Source: Phragmites australis | Lineage: Eukaryota; Streptophyta; Magnoliopsida; Poales; Poaceae | Direction of reading: 5' to 3' | DNA: 64,000 bases | NCBI RefSeq assembly: GCF_958298935.1 | Contig: NC_084924.1 | Span: forward strand, 5,580,001-5,644,000 | Shown: piece by piece, positions 1 to 10,963 of the stretch | Position numbering within the stretch: the stretch's first letter is position 1 | Layout: the number at the start of each line of letters is the position of its first letter | Program-made: the position numbers and the translations under genes | Notes under the pieces: model-generated | What the model was told of the DNA's origin: nothing | Database searches by the model: none | Seen by the model: the letters and a program-made list of their open reading frames with translations, nothing else

Positions 1-89
1 TGTTCAACCACATTGCACAATATGCGTAAGATGAGGTCAATAATGACAAGCGAAAGCAATATCGCTTTGTGAATGACATTTTTCTTCCG

Positions 90-834
90 AGATGCAAGAC
101 CGACTATCGGCTCATGAGTTCGCTGAATTCAACAAGTTGGCGAGCACTTCCCTCATGGTCAAGTTCAAGATGAAGGGCCACCAAGATGAGAATAAGTGCA
201 AGAGGGTTCCGTCGCTTTCTATGGGCGGGAGCTCTCAACGTACACGGACGGAGAGTTAACCTCCTCCGTCTCACATGGAGACTCCGGCTGCTCCACGGCT
301 AATGTGGATAGTGTGGCATTAATCTTTCTCTGTTCCGCAAGGACAACCTTCAAGACCTACCATATCTTAGGGGAGTGTGACCGGTGGTCCCTGCGACCCA
401 TGTTACAATTGTGGGCGCGTCGGGTACTTTGCATGGGATTGCCCTTACCCAAAGCTGGGAGCTATGGTGACTGCTCCAAGGCCTTCATAGTCAACTCAAC
501 CTCTTCCCCAAGCATTGAAGACGGCGCATGTTCCTAAGCGTGGCCGAGTGAACCACGTCACCGCCGATAGAGCTTGGAAGGACGGCAATGTGCTAGTCAG
601 TACGCTACTTGTGATTTATCACCCCACAATTGTTCTTTTGATTCAGGTGTATCTCATTCATTCATTAAGAAGGGTTATGTTTTAAGTAATAGTATAGTCA
701 CCGGGACCCTACCTACCGCCTTTCACATTGAAGCGCCCGGTGCTAAGTTAAAAACCAACCGGGTTATTCCTAAGACCACGATACTCATTGAGGGAGTTAT
801 GTACCTTGAGTTAAGTATATATGCTCATACATAG
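90..834 (+). mobile_element. Ty3/gypsy retrotransposon relic: gag tail, zinc knuckle and protease start
   Basis: This is a decayed piece of the gag-protease region of a Ty3/gypsy LTR retrotransposon. Near 90-180 a frame reads like the gag segment before the nucleocapsid (FAEFNKLAS, then a charged stretch). Around 400-450 there is a CCHC-type knuckle starting CYNCGRVG, but the position where the histidine should be is tyrosine, so the zinc site is damaged. At 640-830 an open frame holds DSGVSHSFI, the aspartic protease active-site D-S-G motif with its usual following residues. The parts lie in different frames with stops between them, and no reverse transcriptase follows. It is probably truncated at the left edge of the window. 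Superfamily assignment is from motif recognition; no LTR was identified. Confidence 0.75.
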
Positions 835-2395
835 ATATTAGGTTACTTACGCATATGAATTTACTTAACCTTATGGTCTACTCTTTGCTAATGACTTAAA
901 TGTATAATCTTTAGAGCCAGGTTATTTATATGTACCCATTATATATTAAGTCTTACGAGTATCTTTGTACTCATGCTGCTCTTTCAGGTTCTACCGGTGA
1001 GTAGAAGCTCGTGTTTGACTACTTCACATCCATCGATGTAGGTGGCGGGAATGTGTAGTTCGAACTACTTATGTGGCGTGCTTTTGGGTGGAGCTTAAGG
1101 GCATGTAGCTTCACCTAACTTTTGGTGTTAATAGGTGCAACTTTCCATTGCACAGTTTCTCTAATCTTTTGTTTTAAATTATTGTAAATGATGATACTCT
1201 AATTCTTGTAATATAATCTAATTACTCGCTCTTTCTTATACTTTGTTGTGATGTTATATGTTAAAAAGACATGTGTTCTGATTTTGTGCACAAAACACAT
1301 GCCAGGACTACCGGGGTGATATTCTGAGTAATCACTGCAGTCATAATTATTTGTATGTTTCTTCACACTTTCGGCAGCCGTTTCGGCACCGAAGGTGGAA
1401 GGGACATGCGAGATCAGTGGCCGATGTGCATACGTATCTACTACTTGTACCTTAAATTTAGGAAGGTTAGGGTTAGGTTTGGTCGTGGCGGAGGCGTCGT
1501 GTAGGCCAGCGGCAATGACGACATCTCCATCTAGGGTTCAGTCCCTCTTCGCTAACTCCGGTGACGGCGACATCTTCGGCGATGTTCGAAAGAGGTCAGT
1601 TCTGCTATATCTTTTGACGAAGGAGATGCAGCTTTTGTTTGTTCCCAGTTTGGGTTGCGATTTCGGGCCGGTGACGTGGTCCCTGTCAGTGAAATGGTTT
1701 TCTAGGAGGCTTTGGCTGGAGCTTATACGGCGAGCCATCGCATAGCTTCTTCTAGGCCATTCTTCCTGCTTGAAGGTTTTGGTGTCAGCTCCCTTTCCCA
1801 TTCTGTAAGGTGGTGACCAATGCTCGACCAATGGTTTAGATGCGTCCTAGTGGAGTTGGGGTGTTGGATTATGCGGTAATTTTCGAGGTTTGGAGCCTTT
1901 TGTCAGGGTGCCAGTGAAGTTGACTCCGATATCGTAGGTCATCTACGTCAGTGGCGGTCGGAGAAACAAAGGTCGCTGTTGGAGAGACCCACAAGGACTT
2001 CAATATATTTTTTATTTTTTTAGAGTCTTTGATATAAAATGAAGATGTCCTGTGTTACTTTATTAATATAAACCTATCCTTTCCTTAAAGAAGGGTAAGC
2101 ACGAGCATATTTTTGTCTAGACACAGAAAACACAGGAACTCCAATACGAATATTTTAACTGTCTGCACATGAGAGCTTGTGAGCTCCTACACAGATCACA
2201 GTGGCGGATTTACCTCAACATCCATGGCACGACATCCAGTCGAGCTTCGACATCCCAATCCCAATCCATCCATCCATGCCGCGGGATGACGCGGTACGAG
2301 CCGCACCTAAAATTTCTCTAATGTAATTGTACCGAGTGATATCATTGAGATACGAGACCCACTGATTACATGGAATAATATCACCGCTGATAAGA
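835..2395. other. No gene seen; degraded repeat-like DNA
   Basis: No convincing coding region. The stretch 1130-1370 is AT-rich and may be noncoding sequence of the same gypsy element, but I could not find paired LTR ends. The 1400-1830 part is GC-richer, with short open frames on both strands that match nothing I recognise. Confidence 0.4.
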
Positions 2396-2730
2396 ATTGA
2401 CCCTCTCTTGTCAGCGGCCGTGTGCCGCAACGAACACGGCAAAGATCCACGACAGATCCGACACTCGCGCCACGCACCTGCGCGTGCTCCGGCGCCTCAG
2501 CCGACCGATACCACGCTGCCCCTCGCCCCTACGATCCACGCGCGGTCGGCCGCGATCAAACCGCCGTGGTACACCGCCTCCCCACCCCCCATGTGGCCCG
2601 CTCCTTTAATTGGGCCGCACCTGGCGCCCCACTCCCAGCTCAGTCACATCACATCGCCCATTCACACTGCCCCTCCCCGCTCCATCAGCTCGGCTCAAGC
2701 AAAGACAAGAAACGCCCAAGGGAAGGAGTA
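2396..2730 (+). promoter_or_regulatory. Promoter and 5' leader region of the phytocyanin gene
   Basis: GC-rich, C-biased DNA directly upstream of the phytocyanin start codon. A TGGGCC-type element lies at about 2619-2624. No clear TATA box was seen. Open frames run through this leader on the plus strand in all phases because of its composition; they are not thought to be coding. Confidence 0.4.
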
Positions 2731-3380
2731 ATGGGCCGGGGGAGGGTGGCGGCTGCGCTTCTGCTGGCGCTGGCGGCGTGCGCTGCGCTGCCGGCGACGA
2801 CGACGGCGAACAAGATCAGCATCAACTGGAAGCCCAACACCAACTACTCCGACTGGGAGCAGCAGCACAGCCCCTTCTACAAGGGCGACTGGCTCGGTAC
2901 GTACGCGCATTGCCTTCTCGTCTCCAGTTCTCTGCACTCCCAGATCTGAATCTGCTGGATCGATGCAGCCACATGGGAGACGCGAGAAAGATTTGTTTTT
3001 CTCGTCTTGATTTGTTCGGCCGTTATTTGATTCGGATCGCAGTGTTCTACTACACGGCGGGGCAGGCGGACGTGGTGCAGGTGGACGAGGTCGGGTACAA
3101 CAAGTGCGACGCGTCCCACGCCATCTACAACTACAGCAAGGGCCGCAGCTTCGCCTTCGAGCTCAACGAGACCAAGACCTACTATTTCATCTGCAGCTAC
3201 GGTTACTGCTACGGCGGCATGCGCCTCGCCATCAAGTCCCAGAAGCTGCCGCCGCCGTCCCCGCCGCCCTCCAGCGACAGGTCCGGCGCCGTCACCGGCC
3301 TCGTCTCCTTCGCCAGATCCCACGCGCCGCTCCTCTACGCCGCCGTCGCGGTACTCGCCGCGCTCCTCAGGGTGGTCTAG
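2731..3380 (+). CDS. ENODL: Early nodulin-like (phytocyanin-family) GPI-anchored protein
   Basis: Two exons, 2731-2896 and 3043-3380, joined across a 146-bp intron (gtacgt donor, cag acceptor), giving 167 residues. Order: signal peptide about 1-26; plastocyanin-like domain about 28-122; proline-rich spacer (PPPSPPPSS) about 123-133; hydrophobic C-terminal tail 148-167, as in GPI-anchored proteins. Family members act at the plasma membrane and cell wall. The two disulfide cysteines (C77 and C111) are present. Of the four copper ligands of true phytocyanins, the cysteine (C106) and the axial methionine (M115) remain, while the first histidine site (around D65) and the second (Y110) are not histidine. 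It is therefore an early nodulin-like protein unlikely to form a blue copper site. Possible N-glycosylation sites are the NYS and NET sequons. The start was chosen because it opens the signal peptide and gives the usual family length. Confidence 0.9.
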
Positions 3381-3929
3381 GAAGATCTAGCCAGTACTTC
3401 CTTCAGTTCGTTTGTTCAATTTGCAGTTTTTCCCCCTCCCTATAGAGTGTGTGCGCGCGTTTGGGTTAATGGTCTCTGCAGAGTAGTAGCAGTGGTAGTA
3501 CCGAGTCTTGTGTTGGGTTGATTGTGTGGATTTGCGGAAGCGATTGATTTATCAAGTGTGAAGAACTTTACTTCAAGTAATGTAGCTGCGCGCATCTTTA
3601 TCACGGAGATAACAATATATTATATTAGTAAAGTAAAGTTAAAAATATTACCACGTTAATTGGGGAAAAAAGAAAAAATGCACACATTGATTGTTACGAT
3701 CTTTTCCATGTCAAATATAATTAATAAATATATGGAAATGGGAATAATAAATAAATAAAATTAGCTGTTTGATTTCCATAGTAATTGATATACAAAATAA
3801 GTAATAAGTAATACATATAAAATACAATTAATAATAACTAAAACTTAGCCTATAAATAGGAAAAAAAGAGCCCGCCTCAAATACAACCTAGAAAAATAAA
3901 TTTTAGAATAAAATATAATATTTTTTAAA
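3381..3929. other. 3' flank of the phytocyanin gene; AT-rich intergenic DNA
   Basis: Holds the 3' untranslated region, then very AT-rich sequence from about 3600 with no open frame of note. No poly(A) signal can be assigned with confidence. Confidence 0.5.
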
Positions 3930-4640
3930 TAAAATTTAAACAAAAATGCCAATCCAATTTATATTCATGTGCTAAGAAAAATAAAAATTCAGATAATAAA
4001 TTTATTACTGCGCAACTCGAGACCACATCATCAGGCAAACAGTAAGTTAAGACATAACTCGCAGGACCGTAGATAGTGGAGTTGTGACATGTGATGGTGA
4101 CAAGGGACACCATCGCAGATGTGGGTTGCGAAGAGAGGAAGCATAAGCTAGCCTTGGGCTATGCACCTCCTAATTGTGACTATAGATGGGCAAGGAACTA
4201 TGTTTAATTGAATTTATTAGGATAGTGTGAAAATCAGATAATAAATTTTATTTTTGCGTAGCTCGACACATCCTGTATGCTACAATTGATGGAGTGTAAT
4301 AACCTAAATTATTGACAAGAAACACCAATAAAACCATGTTTCAAGCAATAAATGGTGGAGCATCGCAACTTAAAACAATCACAACAAACATCAATGGAGT
4401 AGTGAATCAGCATGTAGGATGTGAGGACCAGACTTGGCCTACGCAGCTTGCAGTCATAACAATAGGCCGGTGAGGAGCTATGTTGATTGAATTTATTAGA
4501 AAATTTCAAAAAATTAAAAATTAGACTCTGCACAGCTTAAGATTACGCCATTAGATAGACGTACGGGAAAAGCATAACATGCATGTTATAAATGGTGGAG
4601 CGTCATAACCTAGTAGTGACAAGCCATAATGACGAAGTCG
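3930..4640. repeat. Three diverged tandem copies of a ~250-bp unit
   Basis: Three related segments follow one another, recognisable by a recurring block: a tract ending in a GCACAGCTC-like motif (near 4008, 4255 and 4531), then a CATCA/CAGGCAGAC-like stretch, then a TGGTGGAGCGTCATAACC-like stretch and TGACAAG. Spacing between anchors is about 246 and 276 bp. Copies are roughly 65-75 percent alike by eye. A fourth copy lies at 18745-18900. The unit does not code for protein. It may derive from an uncharacterised element. Confidence 0.55.
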
Positions 4641-5152
4641 TGGGTCTGCAGAGCAGGATGCAACATGCATCAGTCTGCAACGAGGTCATCTATCTTTTAT
4701 GAACTACAAAGTGATTCATGTGCTCTTGCATGCCTAAGCGCTTGCACGAGCGGGAAGAAAGCGAGCAAAGTATATTTTTGTTGTCTAGGAATAATCACAA
4801 ACAAGATCATTCCATGTATGTTGAGAAACAGGCATGCGAGAAGAGGATGTTCTAACTAAATAAGTGTGCATATAACAAGACCGATGAGGGTCCGAACTAT
4901 CAAATAAGTTGACATAATGGATTACCTTTTATATCCATCTCCATAGATGTTGTTGATTTATAGAATAAGTCGCAATAACTATCGTCATATAACTATTGCT
5001 TAAAAAACTATTTGATAGCTTAAGTGAGTCCTAAATCGATTCCGGCTTTGCTACCTTGTTTATTTATCCCTTAATGACTTTTCTACTATATTTTTATTTG
5101 ACGAATCGTGTTCGTTGCTTCGGTAACCTGAATCTCCTTCGAACAAATACTA
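4641..5152. other. Intergenic; no gene seen
   Basis: Moderately AT-rich sequence after the diverged repeats and before a Stowaway element. No supported coding frame. Confidence 0.5.
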
Positions 5153-5406
5153 CTCCCTCCGATTGTAAATATAGATCGTTTTAAACTTGTACACAAAGAT
5201 TAAGAAAGTAGATCAAATAATCTTGTTGCACTTTATTTATTCTGCATTGGAAAAGATAACTCATTCATTTGTGAGAGTGGTAGTATTTATTAAACAAGGG
5301 TAAGAAGGGAATAAAAGAGAAAAAAGTGCATAGAAGTTTAAGAATGATTTATATTTAGAAAATAGTTGAGGATGCTAAAATGATCTATATTTGCAATCAG
5401 AGGGAG
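5153..5406. mobile_element. Stowaway-type (Tc1/mariner) MITE
   Basis: A 254-bp element bounded by TA on both sides. The left end starts CTCCCTCCGATTGTAAATA and the right end, read on the other strand, starts CTCCCTCTGATTGCAAATA; the inverted match runs for about 30 bp. The CTCCCTCC terminus and the TA duplication are diagnostic of Stowaway MITEs in grasses. It has no coding capacity and would have been moved by a mariner transposase elsewhere in the genome. Confidence 0.88.
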
Positions 5407-5515
5407 TATTCAGTAGGCTGCTCACTCATGCGAGTATCTCAATGTTCTGAAACATTCTGGTGGCTGGCAACTGGCGCGGCGCGGTCATGTGGTGGGATTC
5501 AGATCCTCTCATTTC

Positions 5516-6527
5516 TTCGGATGGCAATCCTACCGCCGGGTTCGGTACCCATGGGTACATTACTAGATGGATATGGATACGGATCTAGGATTTTACCTAC
5601 GGACACTACGGGCTATGTACCCGTGAAGTCATGGGTCAGCATGAATTTTATAGTTTGCCTATGAGTACCTACAGGTATATATGATTTGTATTGTTGGTCT
5701 AGTTCAGTACATTGTCTATTATCCAGTCTAATGATTACAGATTCATTGATCAAACTGCAGCACACACCCATCCACCTAGTCCTGGCCCCACCCTTACGAT
5801 GTCACCCATGCCCTCACAGGCTGGTCCTAGCCTCACCTGGCAGACCGTCGCCACTCCCCCAACCGGCTGTCGGCTCCAAACTGCACTCCTCCCCTAGTTG
5901 ATCGTCGCCCCATCAGCGCCTTGCCCCTATCCGACTGCCATGGCCCACGCCCCTCCCCTAGTTAGCCGTTGGCGCCCCTCCCCTACCCTGCTGCCACGGC
6001 CCACCTGCACCCCTCCACTAGTCGGTCGTCGGTGCCCCTCCCCCACCCGACTGTTGTGGCCCGCCCACGCCCCTCCCTTAGCCGGCCATCGCCGCCAAGC
6101 CGCGCCCCTCTCTCAACCGACCGTCGCCCCATCGACACCCCTCTCTCACCTGACTACCGTCAGCCCGTGCACCTCCCCCAGCTAGCCGTCGCCGGTAGCC
6201 CGCGTCCCCCCCCACCTGGCAGGTCGTCGCCCACCTGTGCCATTTTCTGAGCCGGTCGTTGGTGGCCCTCCCTTACCTGGTCACCACCACCACCCAGCCA
6301 CGCCCCGTCGCCGATCGTCTACCCGCTCGTGCCCCTCCCCAGATTGGTGTTGGTTTGGTCGTATACCCGTGGGTATCTGATGGGTTTTAGGTTAAAACAG
6401 GTATGGGTATGGGCACAAAAATTTGCATGTCACCCTTCACGAGCACGGGTCAAATTAGACGCTTCAGGCGACGGGTCAAGTACGGATCTGCTTTGCCCGT
6501 ATCCAATCCGACCCATTGCCATCTCTA
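5516..6527. mobile_element. Non-autonomous hAT element with C-rich tandem interior
   Basis: A 1,012-bp element flanked by the perfect 8-bp duplication CTCATTTC (5508-5515 and 6528-6535). Its ends form a short inverted repeat around GATGGCAAT, as in hAT elements. Next to both ends are stretches rich in GGGTACCCG-like words. The core, about 5760-6330, is strongly C-rich and built of imperfect units of about 50-60 bp that each contain CCCCTCCC followed by a GTCGTCGG-like part. No transposase is encoded. The proline-rich open frames in the core follow from its composition and are probably not genes. Confidence 0.8.
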
Positions 6528-6774
6528 CTCATTTCACCCTTGCGAAGTCAGAAGGGAACAATAAGTTGTACGTGGCTATAGTAACCTATAATTTGTTAGA
6601 ATAGTAGTTCTAGCGCTCATAAGGTACTGTATCGATTATACTGTTAACAAGGTATTGTAGCATCAAATCTTATCCTTCCATATCCGATCAACTGACTCAC
6701 AATATTTTGAAATCCCCGTGAGTACAATTCATCTAAATGTGATGACCACAAAGCATGGCATGATTAGCGTTTAT
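6528..6774. other. Short intergenic spacer
   Basis: Unremarkable sequence between the hAT element and the next repeat-like block. No gene seen. Confidence 0.5.
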
Positions 6775-7579
6775 GGGTGTGTTTGTTTGGAGGACGAGAT
6801 TAAATAAGATAGGGTCATCTATGTTTTTTTTTTCTGAATGAGATGATTTAATTTTCTGTTTGGTTGGGATAGATGAGATGAATAAGAATAAACTGGTTTT
6901 TTGTTTGTTTGATGGGATTAGAGTGGATAGGATGAGTCATTTTCTGTTTAGTTGGAGGGGTTAGAGTCGATAGGATGATCTATTTATATTTATATACATT
7001 TCATAAGTATTTGGATGAATTCACGCATGTTTGAATTTGTTAAATTCAAATTAAATTTAAAAAGAATATCACATGAAATGATAAAAATGTATATAAATAG
7101 AGCATTACAAAGTAACTCACTTATTTACTACATAAGCTAGGGTGATTTTTTTTTATAAATTAGTACATCATATGAAAAGAATATTAGTGAATTTGTTTAG
7201 TTTTTTGAGAATTTATTTGAGGCGTTAAAAATTATTATAAGTTATAAAAATAGATTTTTTTCAGATAATTTTAATTAAATATTGGTTCATGCTTTTGGGA
7301 TCAAACAAGTTAGCAGATTGCTAGTGAGCTTTAATTTGCCTAAATTTTTTTTAGAATTTTTAAACTATTAATATACTTAAATAAAATCGAGAACTAAATA
7401 AAAAAACAACACACGAGCAGATCCGTACCCGACGAGCATGAACCTGGATGCTCCATCCGCCGGTTTTCGCCCGGATAGCTTTATATAGGAAATATTCTTC
7501 TATTCTAACCACTCATCTATCTTATTTTTCAAACCAAACAACATGCCAGATGAGCTCATCCATACAACCAAACCCACAC
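6775..7579. mobile_element. Possible MITE-like element with loose inverted ends
   Basis: The left end (GGGTGTGTTTGTTTGG) and the right end (CCAAACCCACAC) form an imperfect inverted repeat, and both sides carry GTTTGG/GATGAG-type words typical of Tourist-like or hAT MITEs. Near the left end, a roughly 45-55-bp motif (TTCTGTTTGGTTGG plus GATAGGATGA) recurs about three times. I could not find a convincing target duplication, so the limits and class are uncertain. Confidence 0.35.
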
Positions 7580-8235
7580 TACATGTATGTTGCTTAGGAC
7601 CGGGAGCCGATGGACCGTAACAGCAGCCCGGTTTCGCGCATGGGATGGGGATCGCACGGACTCATGCGTGCCGACAACGCCGGTTATCGGGCAGGTTTCC
7701 GATGTGTAATGCGCCATCAACGAGCATCAGCACATGGTTAGAGATCTAAATGGCGAGGTGCTGCTTTCGTTGCGAGGTTTAGGGAGGCCGTCCACCGCTG
7801 GCTGCGCCGCGGAGTGCCGTCGAGACGTTCGTTTGACTCCACTGGATTGCCGACTGGCTGCATGAGCCCATAAGTTTTTCTTTTCCAGTGATCGACCACG
7901 AATGGACTGGCCAGTCGTGCTCCTCTTCTTCGGACAATGTGGCGGAGTGGGCTGACCAGCTGGCTTTATGCATCAGTTTTCCAATCACGAACGGGACACC
8001 GTCGGATGTGCCAGCCAGCCCAGACCATCTTGCTAACAGCCGGTTAATCGGAGCCGCATGATCTGTTTACTCGTGCAGCACAAGCTCCATACAGGTCCGG
8101 CACGGCCAGCAAGCGGATGAGTCCTGTCTCACAGAATGTGCCGACGCCGAGCGGCGCCAGCAAAGCGGCAGCGGTGAATCACGTGCAGACATCTCATGGC
8201 CTCCATTGCGATCTCCGTTTACTAAGGTGTACTCG
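7580..8235. other. Intergenic; no gene seen
   Basis: GC-balanced sequence with a few short open frames on both strands. None resembles a known family. Confidence 0.45.
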
Positions 8236-8803
8236 GATCGAGACGCATGGATATAGTTTATTATGTATTTTATTTTATATTTTTTTAAGTTAGTGTCGAT
8301 ACAGATAGAATCGGATAATTATTTATTCATTCCATATCATATTTTATATTTTTTTCTCGGAGTTGAAATCGAAATCGGAGCGGATAGTCAGATAGATATC
8401 GATTAGTCAGACAGATGAAAAATTTTCACTTTATTTGCATCCCTACATAATACATTAAATAATACAGGGGAGCAATCAAAGTGAGCACAAATAGAGTGAT
8501 CGGTGAAATATAAAAACAACAATAATCAATATTATTTTTCTACGGATGTGTGACAATCTATCTATATATTGTTATGCTTTTAAGTGAAATCACAGTAGGT
8601 TTTCTTGTACCACATAATATTCGGATACTTCAGACGGATACCAGTCATCATGTATCATATTCTATATTTTTCTCGAATCTAGAGTCAAACATGTATAGTA
8701 TCGAACAATATCGGACAAGGATATCAGTTATCTTATATTTGCTTCGAACCCCTTCTTGCAGTCGAAAAATATCCGTCCCGTTTGTATCCCTACCGTTTAC
8801 TTC
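8236..8803. repeat. Two diverged copies of a repeat ending in a TTTGCATCCCTAC-type terminus
   Basis: Segments of about 8243-8447 and 8609-8793 share a TATCATATTTTATATTTTT-like block followed by a TCG-rich part, and both end near TTTG(C/T)ATCCCTAC. The reverse of that end (GTAGGGATGCAAA) looks like a hAT terminus, so these may be two right-end fragments of one hAT family. No matching left ends were found. Confidence 0.35.
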
Positions 8804-9036
8804 CACCGATCATAAATAATTATCGTTTTGTATAAGACATGATTTTCAACATATATCTTTGACCATTACTTTTTTAATTAGAATATATTTATAAAATATA
8901 TTAAATTTATCATATTATGAAAGTATTTTTAAGATAAATCTATATATAATTTTTAAGGTTTTTAAAGTAAATATTTTGAAAGCTATTGTTAGTAAAAATT
9001 TAAATTTTTTTTTAATGACATATATTTATGATCGAG
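8800..9036. mobile_element. Degraded Stowaway-like MITE
   Basis: TA-flanked 237-bp AT-rich segment. The left end begins CTTCCACCGATCATAAAT; the right end in reverse reads CTCGATCATAAATA, which is the same with four bases missing. This fits an old Stowaway copy. Confidence 0.6.
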
Positions 9037-9087
9037 TAATATGGATAGGCTTATCTCCCCTTCTTTGTGTGCAGTGAGCAATAGTTA

Positions 9088-9508
9088 GGCTATCTCCAGC
9101 AGTTACCTTAAATTTTTATCCTAAAAATACTATTACAGCATCCTCTATCACTATTACAGTATCCCTTATTTTTTCATCTCTAACAGCTATTCTATTTCCT
9201 ATCTTCTACTCCTCTTTTTCTCTCTCTGCACCCGCTATCAGCCTCCGTGAACAGTATTGCTAACAGCACTGCTACAATACCCGGCGCGTTTTTCTGCCTC
9301 CGGACCCACTGTCAGTCCCTGCGAGCAGTGTTGCTACAGTGTGCTACAGTATACGTACAGCTACCATAGTCAGCAAAAATACAGACCCCACCTTCCCTTC
9401 GCAATACTGTAGCACTGGATGGAGTACTGCCGGAGTGCAATTTCTAGTACTACAGTACTTTGCGGAGTACTGTAGCACTGGATACAGGTGCTGCACCTGG
9501 AGTTGGCC
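9088..9508. mobile_element. Tourist-like (PIF/Harbinger) element
   Basis: A 421-bp element with TTA on both sides (9085-9087 and 9509-9511). The ends GGCTATCTCC and, in reverse, GGCCAACTCC pair as an inverted repeat. The 3-bp TTA/TAA duplication is the PIF/Harbinger signature. Inside, the words CTATCACTATTACAG and TGTAGCACTGGATACAG recur in the same places in the element at 57144-59869, so the two belong to one family. Confidence 0.7.
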
Positions 9509-10014
9509 TTACCTGACTTCCTATCATCTCCGCCTCAGCTTTAAGCAAAAAGGAGATAGGAGCCTCTGAACTAAAAAGAGAGAGGAGCTGAACGGAAGTG
9601 AAGAGAAAAGCGAGAACAAACAAGGGAAGAAAGAAACTGCAAGGAAAGCCTAGAATGCGTCGCTGCATACCCAGATCAGAAACCCCCTTGCACCAAGGCA
9701 TCCAAACTCGGTTCAGTTGCTCGCACCAAGAGCTTGATTGACGCGTATGGGGGGCACTGCCTTGGGTAGTTCAGAGGTAAAGCGACATTACCTAGCAGCG
9801 TTGCCATTGCGTCAAACACGTAACCCACCGTCACCGGGAGCAACCGCACTTGTTGGCGATACAAGACGGAAATAGATGCTGGTTTTTCGATCATGGACGA
9901 AAAAAAAGTCATTGATAATAATTGCTGGTTTACAACAAAGGATGCGAAAAGAGCGTCATGGATCATGATAACGGAAGTTTGCAACGCTAAAATTCCACTA
10001 GAGACCATGCAAAG
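9509..10014. other. Intergenic; no supported gene
   Basis: A minus-strand open frame of 130 codons covers 9676-10068 but runs into the adjacent repeat and resembles no family I know. I would not annotate it as a gene. Confidence 0.4.
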
Positions 10015-10212
10015 CAGGGATTTTAATTTCGTTTTACAATTTTTTTCGTTTACCCATGAAAAGACCAAAATTTATGAAATTTCACCAAAAATTCACTCAT
10101 TATTCTCTATGGGTTTTATATGTTAGTGAAAAAAAATTCCAAAATTAGATATTTCGTTCTCCTCTAAAATTCGTGAAATTTTTCTAAAATTTTGGTAAAA
10201 TTTTAATCCCTG
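10015..10212. repeat. hAT-like MITE, copy 1 of a family (second copy at 51361)
   Basis: An AT-rich element starting CAGGGATTTTAATTTCG and ending AATTTTAATCCCTG, so the two ends are inverted repeats of CAGGGATT. A diverged second copy lies at 51361-51546, with the same internal words (ATATGTTAGT then AAAATTAGATATTT). No clear 8-bp duplication was found. Confidence 0.5.
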
Positions 10213-10214
10213 GA

Positions 10215-10492
10215 CAGTGACGGAGGCAATCAGGGACCGGGGGCATTGGCTCCCCCACGCATGAAAATTTTTCAAGACCTCTGGATCTTTTGAGAGATTT
10301 TTTCATGTCACCATCTATATGGCTCTCCTAGATTCTAAATTTTTCATTTGTATTAGATATAATGCATGTATTTTGCATCTCGTGAAACGATTTGACCTTA
10401 GAAAACATGAGGTCCTTTTGCTAAATTATTATATAACTGAATGCTTTCGTTCAATTGGCCCCCCTCTAATAAAATTTCTGGCTCCGTCCTTG
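10215..10492. mobile_element. hAT-type MITE
   Basis: A 278-bp segment whose ends, CAGTGACGGAGGCA and (in reverse) CAAGGACGGAGCCAG, form an imperfect inverted repeat of a common grass hAT terminus. The flanking octamers TCCCTGGA and TCCGTGGG agree at six of eight bases and may be a decayed target duplication. It abuts the preceding repeat. Confidence 0.5.
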
Positions 10493-10963
10493 TCCGTGGG
10501 CCAAGTACTTGAAGTATTTCGGCATGCGATAATGGAATGTAATCATGTGAAATCAATAAAGGCACGCTCGGTTTACACGCCGCTCGGCGCTCGCTCCCTG
10601 AGATCACCACGGATAGCGCTGCGCAACTTGCGCTTGCCGACCACCACGCATGAGCGTTGGGGATCGTCGTTGTCAACGTGACAGCTCCAACAACGACCTT
10701 CGGCTAACCTCAGTACCAACATGAACGGGTGGCACACCACATGAGCCCTGTGGTGCACCCCTGGAAACACTGCTGCAAACATTTTTCAACTTTGGGTGCA
10801 GAAAGATCTGACCTACTCGCACACGAACGAGGGACATTATCAGATATTACTAGCCCTGACTACGTTATACGTAGACCTAGGATTAGATTTGGGCAAGTCC
10901 AAGATCCAATTGGACTCAGGCACTTGGACTCAATTGGCCATTGGCTTAAAAAAAGAGGATAAT
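10493..10963. other. Intergenic; no gene seen
   Basis: Mixed composition with overlapping short open frames on both strands; none is supported by a recognisable family. Confidence 0.4.

Noticed and set aside
2408..2949. Plus-strand frames upstream of and overlapping the phytocyanin start
   Set aside because: They arise from C-rich leader composition; only the frame from 2731 carries a signal peptide and the family domain.
9676..10068. 130-codon minus-strand frame
   Set aside because: It runs into a MITE and has no similarity I can name; codon use is not convincing.
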